Below are positions 1 to 10,100 of a stretch of DNA of 64,000 nt, in pieces. Positions within the stretch are counted from its first letter, which is position 1. Each line of letters begins with the position of its first letter. This DNA is from Flavobacterium sp. N2038 (lineage in GTDB: Bacteria; Bacteroidota; Bacteroidia; Flavobacteriales; Flavobacteriaceae): assembly GCF_025947185.1 (NCBI RefSeq), contig NZ_CP110001.1, positions 3,968,001 through 4,032,000 of the forward strand. Direction: 5' to 3'. Position numbers and translations under genes: made by a program. The notes beneath the pieces were generated by a model. The model searched no databases, was not told the origin of the DNA, and worked only from the letters and a program-made list of their open reading frames with translations.

Positions 1-246
1 TGTTATGGTGAAGATCTTTCTGCTGCTTCAAAAGTAACGCAGTTCGAATTGCACTGGTTGCTAAAAGCATATCAAAACACGAGCGACAAATCTAAGTTTT
101 TTAATGCCTTTTTTACAAAACTGGCAGGAACAAAAAAGCTACAGCAGCAAATAGAATCGGGCGTTTCAGAGAAAGTTATTCGCGATAGCTGGAAAAAAGA
201 TCTGGACGCTTTTAATACCATGCGAAAAGCGTATCTGCTTTATTAA
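1..246 (+). CDS. namZ: NamZ-like exo-beta-N-acetylmuramidase (DUF1343), C-terminal 81 residues only
   Basis: The frame is open from the first base, so only the end of the protein is visible; its real start lies left of the window. The last residues follow the pattern at the end of the DUF1343 family: a Q-F-E-L-x-W-L-x-x-A-Y stretch, then LAGT, an 'I-E-x-G' helix, 'W-x-x-D-L-x-x-F' and a terminal 'MRKAYLLY'. NamZ removes MurNAc from the non-reducing ends of peptidoglycan fragments outside the cytoplasm. The next gene is murQ, which degrades MurNAc-6-P, and namZ and murQ also share a recycling operon in Bacillus subtilis. The family call rests on my memory of the C-terminal pattern and on context; the catalytic part is not in the window. 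Confidence 0.72.
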   Translation, partial: CYGEDLSAASKVTQFELHWLLKAYQNTSDKSKFFNAFFTKLAGTKKLQQQIESGVSEKVIRDSWKKDLDAFNTMRKAYLLY

Positions 247-378
247 ACCAATCTTTTTAACCTCATTTTAATCTTATCTAATTTTCTGTTTTTATATAAA
301 ACGGTAGTTTATAATACAAAATATCAAAAGCATTCAATCAAAAAATATTGGTTTTAAAAATCCACAAAAAAAAGAAAA

Positions 379-1200
379 ATGAATAATAAAAATCCTGAAA
401 CTGAACAAGAGTCTTTATACAAAGACCTGGATCAAATGAGTGTTAAAGAGTTACTCATCAACATTAATACAGAAGACAAAAAAGTGCCGGATATTATCGA
501 ACAGCAGATTCCGAAAATAGAAAAACTGGTAAAAGCAATTGTAAAAAAAATGCAATTGGGCGGCCGGTTATTTTATATTGGAGCCGGAACTTCGGGACGT
601 ATCGGGATTTTGGATGCTTCAGAATGTCCACCAACTTTTGGTGTTCCGCATGATATGATTATTGGGATTATTGCCGGCGGCGACACCGCTATCAGAAAAG
701 CGGTTGAAAATGCTGAAGATGATACCGAACAAGCATGGAAAGATTTAGCTAAATTTGAGATTTCGAGTCTGGATTTTATTATTGGAATTGCGGCTTCAGG
801 AAATACCCCTTATGTTTTGGGTGCTCTTAAAAAAGCTAAAGAATATAATATCAAAACAGGAAGTATTTCCTGCATCAGTAATGGACTTATTGCTCAGGAA
901 GCAGATCATCCGATTGAGCTCATTGTTGGCCCGGAATTCCTGACCGGAAGTACAAGAATGAAAGCCGGAACAGCTCAAAAACTGACTTTGAACATGATTT
1001 CGACTTCGGTAATGATTAAACTCGGAAAGGTGAAAGGAAACAAAATGGTAGACATGCAATTGTCTAACGAAAAACTGGTAAAACGCGGCATCAAAATGAT
1101 TATGGAAGAACTTGGAATCGAATATGAAATAGCCGAAGAATTACTGCAAAAACATAAAAGTGTACGCGCCGTGTTGTTAGACCACAACAGCAAAAAATAA
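379..1200 (+). CDS. murQ: N-acetylmuramic acid 6-phosphate etherase MurQ
   Basis: A cytosolic 273-aa enzyme that cleaves the lactyl ether of MurNAc-6-P to give GlcNAc-6-P and D-lactate, the committed step of MurNAc salvage. The SIS-domain signature is clear: a GAGTSGRIG loop at about residues 68-76, then DASECPPTFG, with Glu82 at the place of the catalytic Glu of the E. coli enzyme. A second conserved acid is Glu113 in AEDD. The STRMKAGTAQK motif near residue 192 is the other family signature. Length is normal for MurQ, slightly short at the C-terminus. It lies 132 bp after the NamZ-like gene and 23 bp before an SSS symporter, so it probably belongs to one salvage operon. Confidence 0.96.
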   Translation: MNNKNPETEQESLYKDLDQMSVKELLININTEDKKVPDIIEQQIPKIEKLVKAIVKKMQLGGRLFYIGAGTSGRIGILDASECPPTFGVPHDMIIGIIAGGDTAIRKAVENAEDDTEQAWKDLAKFEISSLDFIIGIAASGNTPYVLGALKKAKEYNIKTGSISCISNGLIAQEADHPIELIVGPEFLTGSTRMKAGTAQKLTLNMISTSVMIKLGKVKGNKMVDMQLSNEKLVKRGIKMIMEELGIEYEIAEELLQKHKSVRAVLLDHNSKK

Positions 1201-1223
1201 ATTAATTTCTAAATCTCAGCCAA

Positions 1224-2729
1224 ATGTCATCAACCACAATTCTAATTTTCATATTTGTATATTTTGGTCTTCTGCTTTTAATTTCTAATGTAATTAGCAA
1301 AAAAGGACAAGACAATGATTCTTTCTTTAAAGCAAATAAAAATTCTAAATGGTATTTAGTTGCTTTTGGTATGATTGGAACTGCACTTTCCGGGGTGACC
1401 TTTATTTCGGTACCGGGTGAAGTAGGTTCGCCAAACGGAGAACAATTCAAATATTTTCAGTTTGTTTTAGGAAATGCAATTGGATTTATCATCATTGCAA
1501 AAGTCCTGCTTCCACTCTATTACAGAATGAATCTAACCTCGATATATAGTTATATAGAACAACGAATGGGAGTTAAAAGTTATAAAACTGCCGCTTCTAT
1601 ATTTTTAGTAAGCAGAACCGTAAGTTCAGCATTTAGATTGTATTTGGTTGTGATTGTTTTACAACGTTACGTTTTCAATGATTTTAATATTCCGTTTCCG
1701 GTGACGGTGCTTTTAGCTCTTATGCTGATTTTTCTATACACTTTCAGAAGTGGTTTAAAAACAATCATTATTACAGACACTTTACAAACGTTCTTTTTAG
1801 TAAGTTCTGTTTTTATCACTATTTATTTTGTTTGTGACAGTTTAAATTTAACTGTTCTTGAGTCGGTTTCAACCATTCAGAAAAGCAACTATTCTAAAAT
1901 ATTTTTCTTTGATGATTTCTTTACCAGCAAATATCATTTTGTAAAACAAATTTTAGGAGGAATGTTTGTTACTATTGCAATGGTTGGACTGGATCAGGAT
2001 TTAATGCAAAAAAATCTGAGTTGTAAAAACATTGGCGAAGCTCAAAAAAACATGTTCACTTTTACGGGAATTTTTGTGGTAATCAATATCATATTTTTAA
2101 GTTTAGGAGCATTATTGTATATCTATGCCGAAAAAAACGGTGTATCAATTCCTCTGGATACAGCAACAAATAAACCAAGAACCGACTTGCTTTTTCCCGA
2201 AATTGCCTTAAATCATTTGTCAATTGTCCCTGCATTTGTTTTTCTTTTAGGAATTATTGCAGCTACTTTTGCCACTACAGATTCCGCTTTAACCGCTTTA
2301 ACAACCTCTTTTTGCGTAGATTTTCTTGGAATGGATAAATCTGAAAATCTGGACAACAAAAGTAATGTAACCAAAAGACACTGGGTACATTTTGGATTTT
2401 CAATCTTACTTTTTGTAGTCATTATTATTCTTAATTCATTTAATGATGCTTCTGTAGTAGCTTTAATTTTTAGAGCAGCATCCTATACTTACGGTCCATT
2501 GTTAGGATTATATGCTTTTGGATTGTTGCAAAAATCACGATTAGTAAACGATAATCTGATTCCGTTAATCTGTATTATTTCTCCAATACTAACTTACTTT
2601 TTAAGTGAACATTCCGCACAATTGTTTGGCTATACCTTTGATAATGAATTAATCATCATAAACGGATTGTTTACCTATATCGGAATATATTTTACCAGTA
2701 AACGTTCCAGCGAAAGAATCTCTTTTTAA
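1224..2729 (+). CDS. Sodium:solute symporter (SSS family), probable amino-sugar/MurNAc importer
   Basis: A 501-aa polytopic inner-membrane protein with about 13 hydrophobic segments from the N-terminus onward. It has the typical SSS start (one helix, then an F-F-x-A-x-[KR] segment followed by GMIGTALSGVTFISVPG), a DQDLMQKNLSCK loop after the middle helices, and TFATTDSALTALTTSF near residue 350, which matches the sodium-site helix of the family. It sits between murQ and the NagZ-type lipoprotein with gaps of 23 and 19 bp. In Tannerella forsythia an SSS carrier (MurT) next to murQ imports MurNAc, so MurNAc or a related sugar is the best guess here. The substrate is inferred from neighbours and is not readable from the protein. 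Confidence 0.82.
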   Translation: MSSTTILIFIFVYFGLLLLISNVISKKGQDNDSFFKANKNSKWYLVAFGMIGTALSGVTFISVPGEVGSPNGEQFKYFQFVLGNAIGFIIIAKVLLPLYYRMNLTSIYSYIEQRMGVKSYKTAASIFLVSRTVSSAFRLYLVVIVLQRYVFNDFNIPFPVTVLLALMLIFLYTFRSGLKTIIITDTLQTFFLVSSVFITIYFVCDSLNLTVLESVSTIQKSNYSKIFFFDDFFTSKYHFVKQILGGMFVTIAMVGLDQDLMQKNLSCKNIGEAQKNMFTFTGIFVVINIIFLSLGALLYIYAEKNGVSIPLDTATNKPRTDLLFPEIALNHLSIVPAFVFLLGIIAATFATTDSALTALTTSFCVDFLGMDKSENLDNKSNVTKRHWVHFGFSILLFVVIIILNSFNDASVVALIFRAASYTYGPLLGLYAFGLLQKSRLVNDNLIPLICIISPILTYFLSEHSAQLFGYTFDNELIIINGLFTYIGIYFTSKRSSERISF

Positions 2730-2748
2730 TTGCCCAAAATACCATTTC

Positions 2749-5748
2749 ATGAAAAATGCCATTATTAAAATAGGTTTATTTGCTGCTATGCTTTTTTTTA
2801 TCATCAATTGTGGTGTTTCTAAAAAAAGCAAACCAACAGTTGTAAAAAATCAACCTGTTTCTACAGAGAACAAAGAAGTATATACGCCAAAAAACAAATC
2901 CGAAAAGAAACCTTTTGTCAAAAATTCTGATGCCGAAAATCGTTGGACAGACAGTATTTACAGCATAATGACACTGGATGAAAAACTGGGGCAGTTATTT
3001 TTTGTTTCAGCATATTCCAATAAAGATTCCGTACATGTCAATAAAATAAAAGATTTAGTTGCCAACTATAAAGTAGGTGGTGTAATATTTTTTCAGGGCG
3101 GACCGGTTCGTCAGGCGAAATTAACCAACGAATATCAGGCAAAAGCCAAAATCCCGTTGTTTATTGGGCTTGATGCCGAATGGGGATTGAGTATGCGTTT
3201 AGATTCTACTTATGCCTATCCCTGGAACATGACTTTGGGAGCGATTCAAAACTTAGATTTAATTGAAAAAGTAGGACGAAATATGGGTAGCGAATGTAAA
3301 AGAATGGGAATCCATTTCAACTTTGCTCCTGTTCTGGATATCAATACCAATCCTCTGAATCCTATTATTGGCAATCGTTCTTTTGGCGAAAGCAAAACAA
3401 ATGTTGCCAACAGAGCCACTGCAATAATGAAAGGAATTCAGAGTCAGGGCATTTTATGTACCGGAAAACACTTTCCCGGGCATGGAGAAACCTCAGCAGA
3501 TTCACACAAAACACTTCCTACGGTTTCTTCGACCAAAGAACATATTGACGAAGTGGAGTTGTATCCCTACAAACAGCTTTTTGATGAAGGTTTAGCTTCT
3601 GTTATGGTCGCACACCTAAATATTCCGAGTTTAGAATCCCGCGAAAACATACCTTCTTCTGCTTCTTATAACATTGTAACAGAACTGCTTCAAAAACAAT
3701 TGGGTTTTGACGGACTGATTTTTACGGATGGTTTAGGAATGAAAGGCGCCAGTAATTTTAAAGGTGTTGGTGATCTTGAGTTAGCCGTTTTACAAGCTGG
3801 AAATGATATTTTCCTTTGTCCGGACGATGTTCCGCTTGCATTAGAAAAACTAAAAACTTTTTATACAAACGGAGAAATTACAGAAGAACGCCTCGCACAT
3901 TCCGTTAAAAAAATTCTGCATTATAAATTTAAAGCTGGTTTGAATAAATACAAAGCAGTCGATCTGAAAAATTTACAACAAGATTTAACGAGCCCGGATA
4001 AAGACGCACTTCAATACACTTTATTTGAAAATGCTGTTACCGTTTTAAAAAATGAAAAAGAGATTCTTCCGATCAAAAATCTGAATCAGAAAATTGCTTA
4101 TGTAAAGTTGGGAGAAGATGTAAATAGTGATTTTATCACCACTCTAAAAAAGTACACCAATATTACAGAAGTTTCAAATACCAATATCGATTCATTAAAC
4201 ACCGAATTAAAGAAATATGACTTGGTGATCGTGAGTTATCACAAGGTAAATAAGGCATGGGAAAAACAGGATTTTAATTCAACCGAATTGTTTTTTCTCA
4301 ACAAAATAGCCGAAAACAACAAGGTAATTCTTGACGTTTTTACCAAACCATATTCATTGCTTCCAATTCAAAATTTTGATGCTATTGAAGGATTGGTCGT
4401 ATCGTATCAAAATACTCCTATTTCTCAGATTGTTTCTGCTGAAATTCTATTTGGAGCAAAAGATGCTAAAGGAAAACTACCTGTTTCTATCAATGATAAT
4501 TTTAAAGTAAATGACGGTTTAATTACGGAAAAAGTAGATCGTTTAGGTTTTGAAACACCGGAAAATGTAGGAATGAATTCTGCTATTCTTTCTAAAATAG
4601 ATGCCATTGCCCAAAAAGCAATCGACGGAAAAATGGCACCGGGAATGCAGGTTTTAATAGCCAGAAAAGGAAATGTTGTTTTTCAGAAATCATATGGATA
4701 TCATACTTATAATAATGATGTAAAAGTTTCAAATACTGATTTGTATGATGTTGCTTCGATTTCAAAAATGATTTCTACGCTCCCTAATGTGATGCAATTG
4801 TATGATAAAAACAAAGTCACGCTGGACACAAAACTGGGAACGATGCTGCCGCTTTTTGCAAAATCGAATAAAAAAGACATATCGTTTAAGGATTTACTAA
4901 ATCATTACGCAGGATTAATTGCGTGGAGTCCGTTCTATAAAGCAACAATTGATGCCAAAGGTTTTCCGCTAGAAAAATATTATCGAAAAATTCAAGAGAA
5001 AAATTTTACTACCAAAGTAGCCGATAGTCTTTTTATTCGAAATGATTATCATGATACAATAATGAAATTTATCGCCAACTCGCCAGTTTCTATTAAAAAA
5101 GAATACAAATACAGTGATTTTACTTTTATTATTTTAAAAGAATATCTGGAAAGAATTACGCATCAAAAATTGGAGGATTTAAGTCAGGAAAACTTTTTCA
5201 ATTCTATTGGAATGAATTATACCACCTATAATCCATTATTGAAATTTGACCGAAATGTTATTGCTCCAACAGAAATTGACACCTATTTCAGACATCAGCT
5301 TATTCAGGGGTATGTGCACGATATGGCCGCTGCCATGGAAGGCGGAGTTGCTGGTCATGCCGGAATTTTTTCGAATGCCATGGATGTTGCTAAAATGATG
5401 CAGCTTTTTCTGCAAAAAGGAAGTTACGGTGGAGAACGCTATTTTTCGGAAGCTACATTTGACACCTTTAATACCTGTTTTTACTGCGCTCAGGGTGTTG
5501 AACGTGGTTTAGGTTTTGACAAAAGATTAGGAAAAGATGGTCCAACTTGCCAATGTGCTTCAGCTTCGAGTTTTGGTCATACCGGTTTTACTGGAAATAT
5601 GGCCTGGGTTGATCCGGCAAATGAAACCGTTTATGTTTTTTTATCCAACAGAACTTATCCGGAAGTTGGTGAAGAAGGAAACAAACTGGCAAAAGAAAAA
5701 ATTCGGGAAGACATTCAGAAGATTATTTATGAGTCTATCATCAAATAA
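2749..5748 (+). CDS. Lipoprotein fusion: GH3 beta-N-acetylglucosaminidase (NagZ type) + beta-lactamase-fold (AmiE-like) domain
   Basis: A 999-aa protein starting with a lipoprotein leader (lipobox FIINC), so probably anchored in the periplasm or outer membrane. Residues ~60-390 are a GH3 domain with KHFPGHG at 240-246 and DSH at 251-253, the His/Asp pair specific for NagZ enzymes, and Asp327 in FTDGLGM as the expected nucleophile. A GH3 C-terminal domain follows. Residues ~610-995 are a class C beta-lactamase/esterase domain (PF00144 type) with S670-I-S-K673 as the SxxK site, a YSD at the YxN position, and HTG at the KTG position near residue 945. In B. subtilis the separate proteins NagZ and AmiE (also beta-lactamase fold) remove GlcNAc and the peptide from MurNAc. 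Here both activities appear to be fused. The amidase role is inferred. Confidence 0.9.
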   Translation: MKNAIIKIGLFAAMLFFIINCGVSKKSKPTVVKNQPVSTENKEVYTPKNKSEKKPFVKNSDAENRWTDSIYSIMTLDEKLGQLFFVSAYSNKDSVHVNKIKDLVANYKVGGVIFFQGGPVRQAKLTNEYQAKAKIPLFIGLDAEWGLSMRLDSTYAYPWNMTLGAIQNLDLIEKVGRNMGSECKRMGIHFNFAPVLDINTNPLNPIIGNRSFGESKTNVANRATAIMKGIQSQGILCTGKHFPGHGETSADSHKTLPTVSSTKEHIDEVELYPYKQLFDEGLASVMVAHLNIPSLESRENIPSSASYNIVTELLQKQLGFDGLIFTDGLGMKGASNFKGVGDLELAVLQAGNDIFLCPDDVPLALEKLKTFYTNGEITEERLAHSVKKILHYKFKAGLNKYKAVDLKNLQQDLTSPDKDALQYTLFENAVTVLKNEKEILPIKNLNQKIAYVKLGEDVNSDFITTLKKYTNITEVSNTNIDSLNTELKKYDLVIVSYHKVNKAWEKQDFNSTELFFLNKIAENNKVILDVFTKPYSLLPIQNFDAIEGLVVSYQNTPISQIVSAEILFGAKDAKGKLPVSINDNFKVNDGLITEKVDRLGFETPENVGMNSAILSKIDAIAQKAIDGKMAPGMQVLIARKGNVVFQKSYGYHTYNNDVKVSNTDLYDVASISKMISTLPNVMQLYDKNKVTLDTKLGTMLPLFAKSNKKDISFKDLLNHYAGLIAWSPFYKATIDAKGFPLEKYYRKIQEKNFTTKVADSLFIRNDYHDTIMKFIANSPVSIKKEYKYSDFTFIILKEYLERITHQKLEDLSQENFFNSIGMNYTTYNPLLKFDRNVIAPTEIDTYFRHQLIQGYVHDMAAAMEGGVAGHAGIFSNAMDVAKMMQLFLQKGSYGGERYFSEATFDTFNTCFYCAQGVERGLGFDKRLGKDGPTCQCASASSFGHTGFTGNMAWVDPANETVYVFLSNRTYPEVGEEGNKLAKEKIREDIQKIIYESIIK

Positions 5749-5779
5749 TGTTTGAAAAACGCAATAATCTAACACATAG

Positions 5780-5795
5780 TCCCGACGCTTCGGGA
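5780..5795. repeat. Small GC-rich hairpin after the GH3 fusion gene
   Basis: A perfect 6-bp stem, TCCCGA and TCGGGA, around CGCT, 32 bp after the stop codon. The run of T after it is weak, so it may be a poor terminator or, more likely, part of the repeat-rich spacer that follows. Confidence 0.5.
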
Positions 5796-5852
5796 TAGAT
5801 TTTATACATGCAAAAGAATACAAAAAGAAATCCATTTCTTTCACATAACCAG

Positions 5853-6097
5853 TCCCGATCCCGCAATGTCATTAAGGTAAGCTTTTAGAAAATAAAATTA
5901 TTGCAAATCAAATCCGTGTTTATCCGTGTTTTTACGAAGTAAATCTGTTTTATGCGCGTCAAAATTAAACACTGATTTTACTGATTCGCTAAAGCGAAAA
6001 CGCTGATAAAAACTGATTTTTCTAATTACTTTCTTAATTAAACTGTTAAGTAATTTTATAAATTTCCTCTTAACTTAATGACATTGAACTATCGGGA
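5853..6097. repeat. Imperfect inverted repeat filling the spacer between the GH3 fusion and the DeoR gene
   Basis: The arms at 5853-5880 and 6070-6097 are reverse complements apart from a few bases; both carry TCCCGAT and AATGTCATTAAG. Inside lie an 'ATCCGTGTTTATCCGTGT' stretch (near 5908) like the element at 21381-21516, and a TTCGCT/AGCGAA hairpin at 5985-5998. The 445-bp gap 5749-6193 holds no convincing gene. It looks like two nested dispersed intergenic repeats of the kind scattered through Flavobacterium genomes. Confidence 0.65.
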
Positions 6098-6193
6098 GCG
6101 TGAAAAAATATTTAACACATAGATTTAATTTGGAAATCAACACGGAATCTATGCGTTAAAACTAATTACATCCAACGCGTTAAAATTCAATTT

Positions 6194-6943
6194 TTAAAAC
6201 ATTTTTGCACCGCTATCAACAAACTTTTTGATTTTGGGACTTTTAGGATTTAGCTCTGTTACGATAGCATCTATTTTGTCAAGACCACAAACTTTATGCG
6301 GCATAGTACCATTTATTTTGTCTGAAGTGGCCAGAACAATTATTTTGTCTGAAGCGCTGATCATTTCTTTTTTAATAACCGAAACTTCATACCCCATTTC
6401 TGTAAGCCCCTGATTTACATCTAAACTACTAACACCCAAAAAGCAAACATCGGCCTTAATTTTAGACAATACCTGAACTACATCGATACCAATTGTGACC
6501 ATCGCTTTTTTTTGCAGTTTTCCGCCAATAAAAATCAACTCGATGTTGGGGTGCTGAGACAGTTGCATAGCGATTGGTAAACTATAAGTATATATTGTAG
6601 CAGTAAAATCTATTGGAATGAGTTTACAAAAAGACAAATTTGTAGTACCTCCACTCATTATAATCACCTGTCCTTCACTAAGAAACGACAGTGCTTTTTT
6701 ACCCACTGCCATTTTTTTATCCTCATTGATAATGGTAATATCAAATACATTTTTAGACTTATCTTTTACCAGAAAAGCGCCGCCGTATACTTTATCAATC
6801 AGTCCTTTGTTATGTAATTCGTTAAAATCCCGGCGTATAGTATCTTCAGAAATGTTTAGTTCCAAAGCCAAATCAATAGTATTGATTTTTTCTACAGTAT
6901 TAAATTTACCCAGTATAAATTGATGTCTCTCTTTTTTTAGCAT
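6194..6943 (-). CDS. DeoR/GlpR-family transcriptional regulator
   Basis: A 249-aa protein with an N-terminal winged HTH (ILGKFNTVEKINTIDLALEL, then SEDTIRRDFNEL and the GLIDKVYGGAFL wing) and a DeoR C-terminal sugar-phosphate sensor domain (VIIMSGGTTN near 90, KADVCFLGVSSLD near 165, ATSDKINGTMPHKV near 205). It is transcribed away from the susC/susD pair, with 220 bp between the start codons. Members of this family usually sense a phosphorylated sugar and repress nearby catabolic genes. Here the likely ligand is an amino-sugar phosphate made by the salvage enzymes, and the likely targets are susCD and perhaps the operon to the left. The ligand is inferred. Confidence 0.9.
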   Translation of the reverse strand: MLKKERHQFILGKFNTVEKINTIDLALELNISEDTIRRDFNELHNKGLIDKVYGGAFLVKDKSKNVFDITIINEDKKMAVGKKALSFLSEGQVIIMSGGTTNLSFCKLIPIDFTATIYTYSLPIAMQLSQHPNIELIFIGGKLQKKAMVTIGIDVVQVLSKIKADVCFLGVSSLDVNQGLTEMGYEVSVIKKEMISASDKIIVLATSDKINGTMPHKVCGLDKIDAIVTELNPKSPKIKKFVDSGAKMF

Positions 6944-6969
6944 TTTAATTTTTTAATAAATTTAAAATT

Positions 6970-7071
6970 AACGCATTACGAAAATCAATATCAAAAATAC
7001 ATTTTTTCAGAAATCGACTTGCGTATCAAATATAAATAAAAAAAATATAAATCAATGCGTTATTATGCATT
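6970..7071. promoter_or_regulatory. Probable DeoR operator region between the regulator and susC
   Basis: AACGCATT at 6970-6977 and its reverse complement AATGCGTT at 7054-7061 stand inverted in the divergent spacer. The right site is extended into an AATGC...GCATT half-palindrome at 7054-7071. The left site is 26 bp from the regulator start codon and the right one about 100 bp before susC, as expected for autoregulation plus control of susC. Binding is inferred. Confidence 0.45.
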
Positions 7072-7163
7072 TTATTATAATTCAAACAAATAAGTTGCAT
7101 AAACTGGCATTATTTAAAAATAATTCCTATTTTTAGAATCTCTAACCAATCAAATATTTTAAA

Positions 7164-10100
7164 ATGAAAAAACTGTTATTTATTTTATTTGGAATTATTT
7201 TATTTGCGCAGCCCATTTTTGCCCAGACAAAAACCGTAACCGGAACAATTAAAAGTGAAACAGACGGACTTTCTCTGCCAGGAGTATCTGTTCTGATCGA
7301 AGGATCATCTAAAAGTACCGTAACCGATTTAGATGGAAAATTTAGTATCGCGGTAGACGAAAATGAAACACTTGTTTTTAGTTTCGTTGGATTTACTACT
7401 AAAAAAGTTAAAATTTCTTCTGGTACTTCTGTAGTTAATCTTAGAATGGCTGAAGAACTCAATACACTTTCTGAGGTTGTAGTACTAGGATCAACCGTTC
7501 GTGCCACTCGTAAAGAGCTTGGTAATGCGGTTACAAGTCTAAAAGCAGAGGATTTAGTAAAAGCCCAGCCAGTTGGCCTTACCAGTGCTTTGCAAGGAAA
7601 AATCGCAGGCGCACAGGTTTCTCAAAACTCAGGTGATCCGGCAGGAGGTTTCAGTATTAAACTTAGAGGAACTTCTTCTATTTTAGGATCTTCAGACCCT
7701 TTATATGTAATTGATGGTGTAATTTTAAATAATGCCACGACCAATGTAACCAACTTAAATGTAACGACAGGAAATTCTAATATGCAGATTGGTCAGAACA
7801 GATCTTCAGACATTAACCCTAACGACATTCAAAGTATCGAAGTATTAAACGGTGGTGCAGCTGCCGCCATATATGGATCGAGAGCTGCCAATGGTGTAGT
7901 TTTAATTACAACTAAAAAAGGTGTTGCCGGCGAAACAAGATACACGTTCGCAACCAGCGTAACCTCAAACCATATCAGAAAAAAAATAGACATGAATATG
8001 TCTGACAAACAATTTGTAAACAGTTCGCCTGCTTTATTCCCGATTCAGGGAAATCCGGCGAGTCCAACTACAGTAAATGTTTTGGGAAGAAATCTTGAAA
8101 CAAGAACTATAGACGTAAAACGATACGATTATCAGGATGATATTTTCACTACCGGAGTTGGTACAGATACTTACTTCTCTTTACAAGGTGGAGATGACAA
8201 AACAAAATATTTTGGATCACTTGGTTACTTATCCAATGAAGGAATCATAAAAAACACTGATTTTAAAAGAATTGGTGCTAAATTAAGGCTAAAACATGAA
8301 TTCAATGCCAAATTATCTGCAACTGTAGGATTGAATTATGTAAACTCAAGTTCAAACGAAAAGCCAGATGGAAACGTTTTCTGGAGCCCTATAAACTCTA
8401 TAAATATTACCAACAATACTTACGACATTAATCAAAGAGATATAAATGGTAACTTATTAGCCGTTGATCCAAACAGGGTAAATCCGCTTTCTATTATAGA
8501 AACCTTTAAAATCAAGCAAAATACAGATCGTATCATATCAGATCTTCAACTGAACTATGTGCCTTTTAAAAACTTCAATGCCGATTTAATTTTTGGTATT
8601 GATAATTACAACCAACGAGGAAATGTGTACATCCCAAGATATCCTTACACGGTAAATCCTGCGTATTACAACGATGGTTATGTATCTGAAGCGACAAACA
8701 GAGTGGTACAATTCAATAACGATCTGAACTTAAGATATCTTTGGAATATTGATCAAAATTGGAAATCTACCACTTATGGAGGTTACAACGTTCAAACCTA
8801 TCGTGATGATTTTGGAGCTATTGAAGGCCGAAACTTAAAACCGTTTATTGAAACTATTAACGCTTTTAATACTTTAATTCCGGGTTCACCAAGTGCAAGC
8901 CAGTCCAAATACAATTTATGGGGTTTTTATCTTCAGGAAACTGTTGGATTTAGAGACCGATTATACATGACTTTGGCCATCAGACAAGATGCTTCGACTA
9001 TTTTCTCCAGCGATAACAGATCTCAATTTTATCCAAAAGCGAGTTTAAGTTATGTTCTTTCTGATGAAAAATTCATGGCAGGAATTCATGATGTTGTAAG
9101 CTCAGTAAGATTAAGAGGATCTTGGGGGAAATCTGGAAGTTTAACTGCTATTAAACCTTATGCACGTTTTACAAACTATTCTACAGGAACACTTTTAGGA
9201 AATAGTACCTTTACTATGGAAGGACTTAAACAAGGAAACTTAGATTTAAGACCAGAACAAAGTGTTACGTATGAAATTGGTGGAGATTTTGGTTTCATCA
9301 AAGACCGTTTAAACTTATCGTTTAGTTATTACAATGCCGATATAGATGATTTGTTGTTACCAGTTCAGCTGGCAGCGTCTGAAGGTGCTACGAATACCAT
9401 TAAAAATGTTGGACAAATGAACAACAAAGGATACGAAATCAATCTGAAATATGACCTTATCAAAAAAGAAAATGTACATCTTGATGTTTTTGTAAACTAT
9501 AGCAGCAACCGAAATAAAGTAACAGGTTTACCGCAAAAACGCTTTAAATTAGACAGTAACTTAGCCGGTGCACCCGTTTTTGTCGAAATGGACAAACCAA
9601 TCGGAATTTTCTACGGCACTTATTTTGCCCGAAATGCTGATGGAAGTTTATTGCTAACACCTACCGGATATCCGCAAACTGAAAAAGGTGATGTAAATAC
9701 AGGAACTCCGCAAAGAGATGCTTCCGGACAACCTACCGGAACTATTCTGAACAAAGAAATCGGAAATCCAAATCCGGATTATATCATCGCATTTGGCGCT
9801 AATATGAATTACAAAAAATTCGGCTTATCTGTATTATTTGACGGCGTTCAGGGTGTGGATGTTTTTGATGCCGATTACAGAACCAGACAAGGTGTAGGTT
9901 CAGGAACTTTAGTAACAAAAGAACTTAACGGAGAATTACCACGTGGTTACATCTGGTCGGTTTATAATGTAGAAGAATTTAGAGTTGTTGATGGAAGCTA
10001 CTTAAAACTAAGAGAAGTTTCTTTAAACTATTCTTTTGGAAAATTAAATAATTTCTTTGATGATTTAACCATTACAGCAAGTGGAAGAAACCTTATTTCA

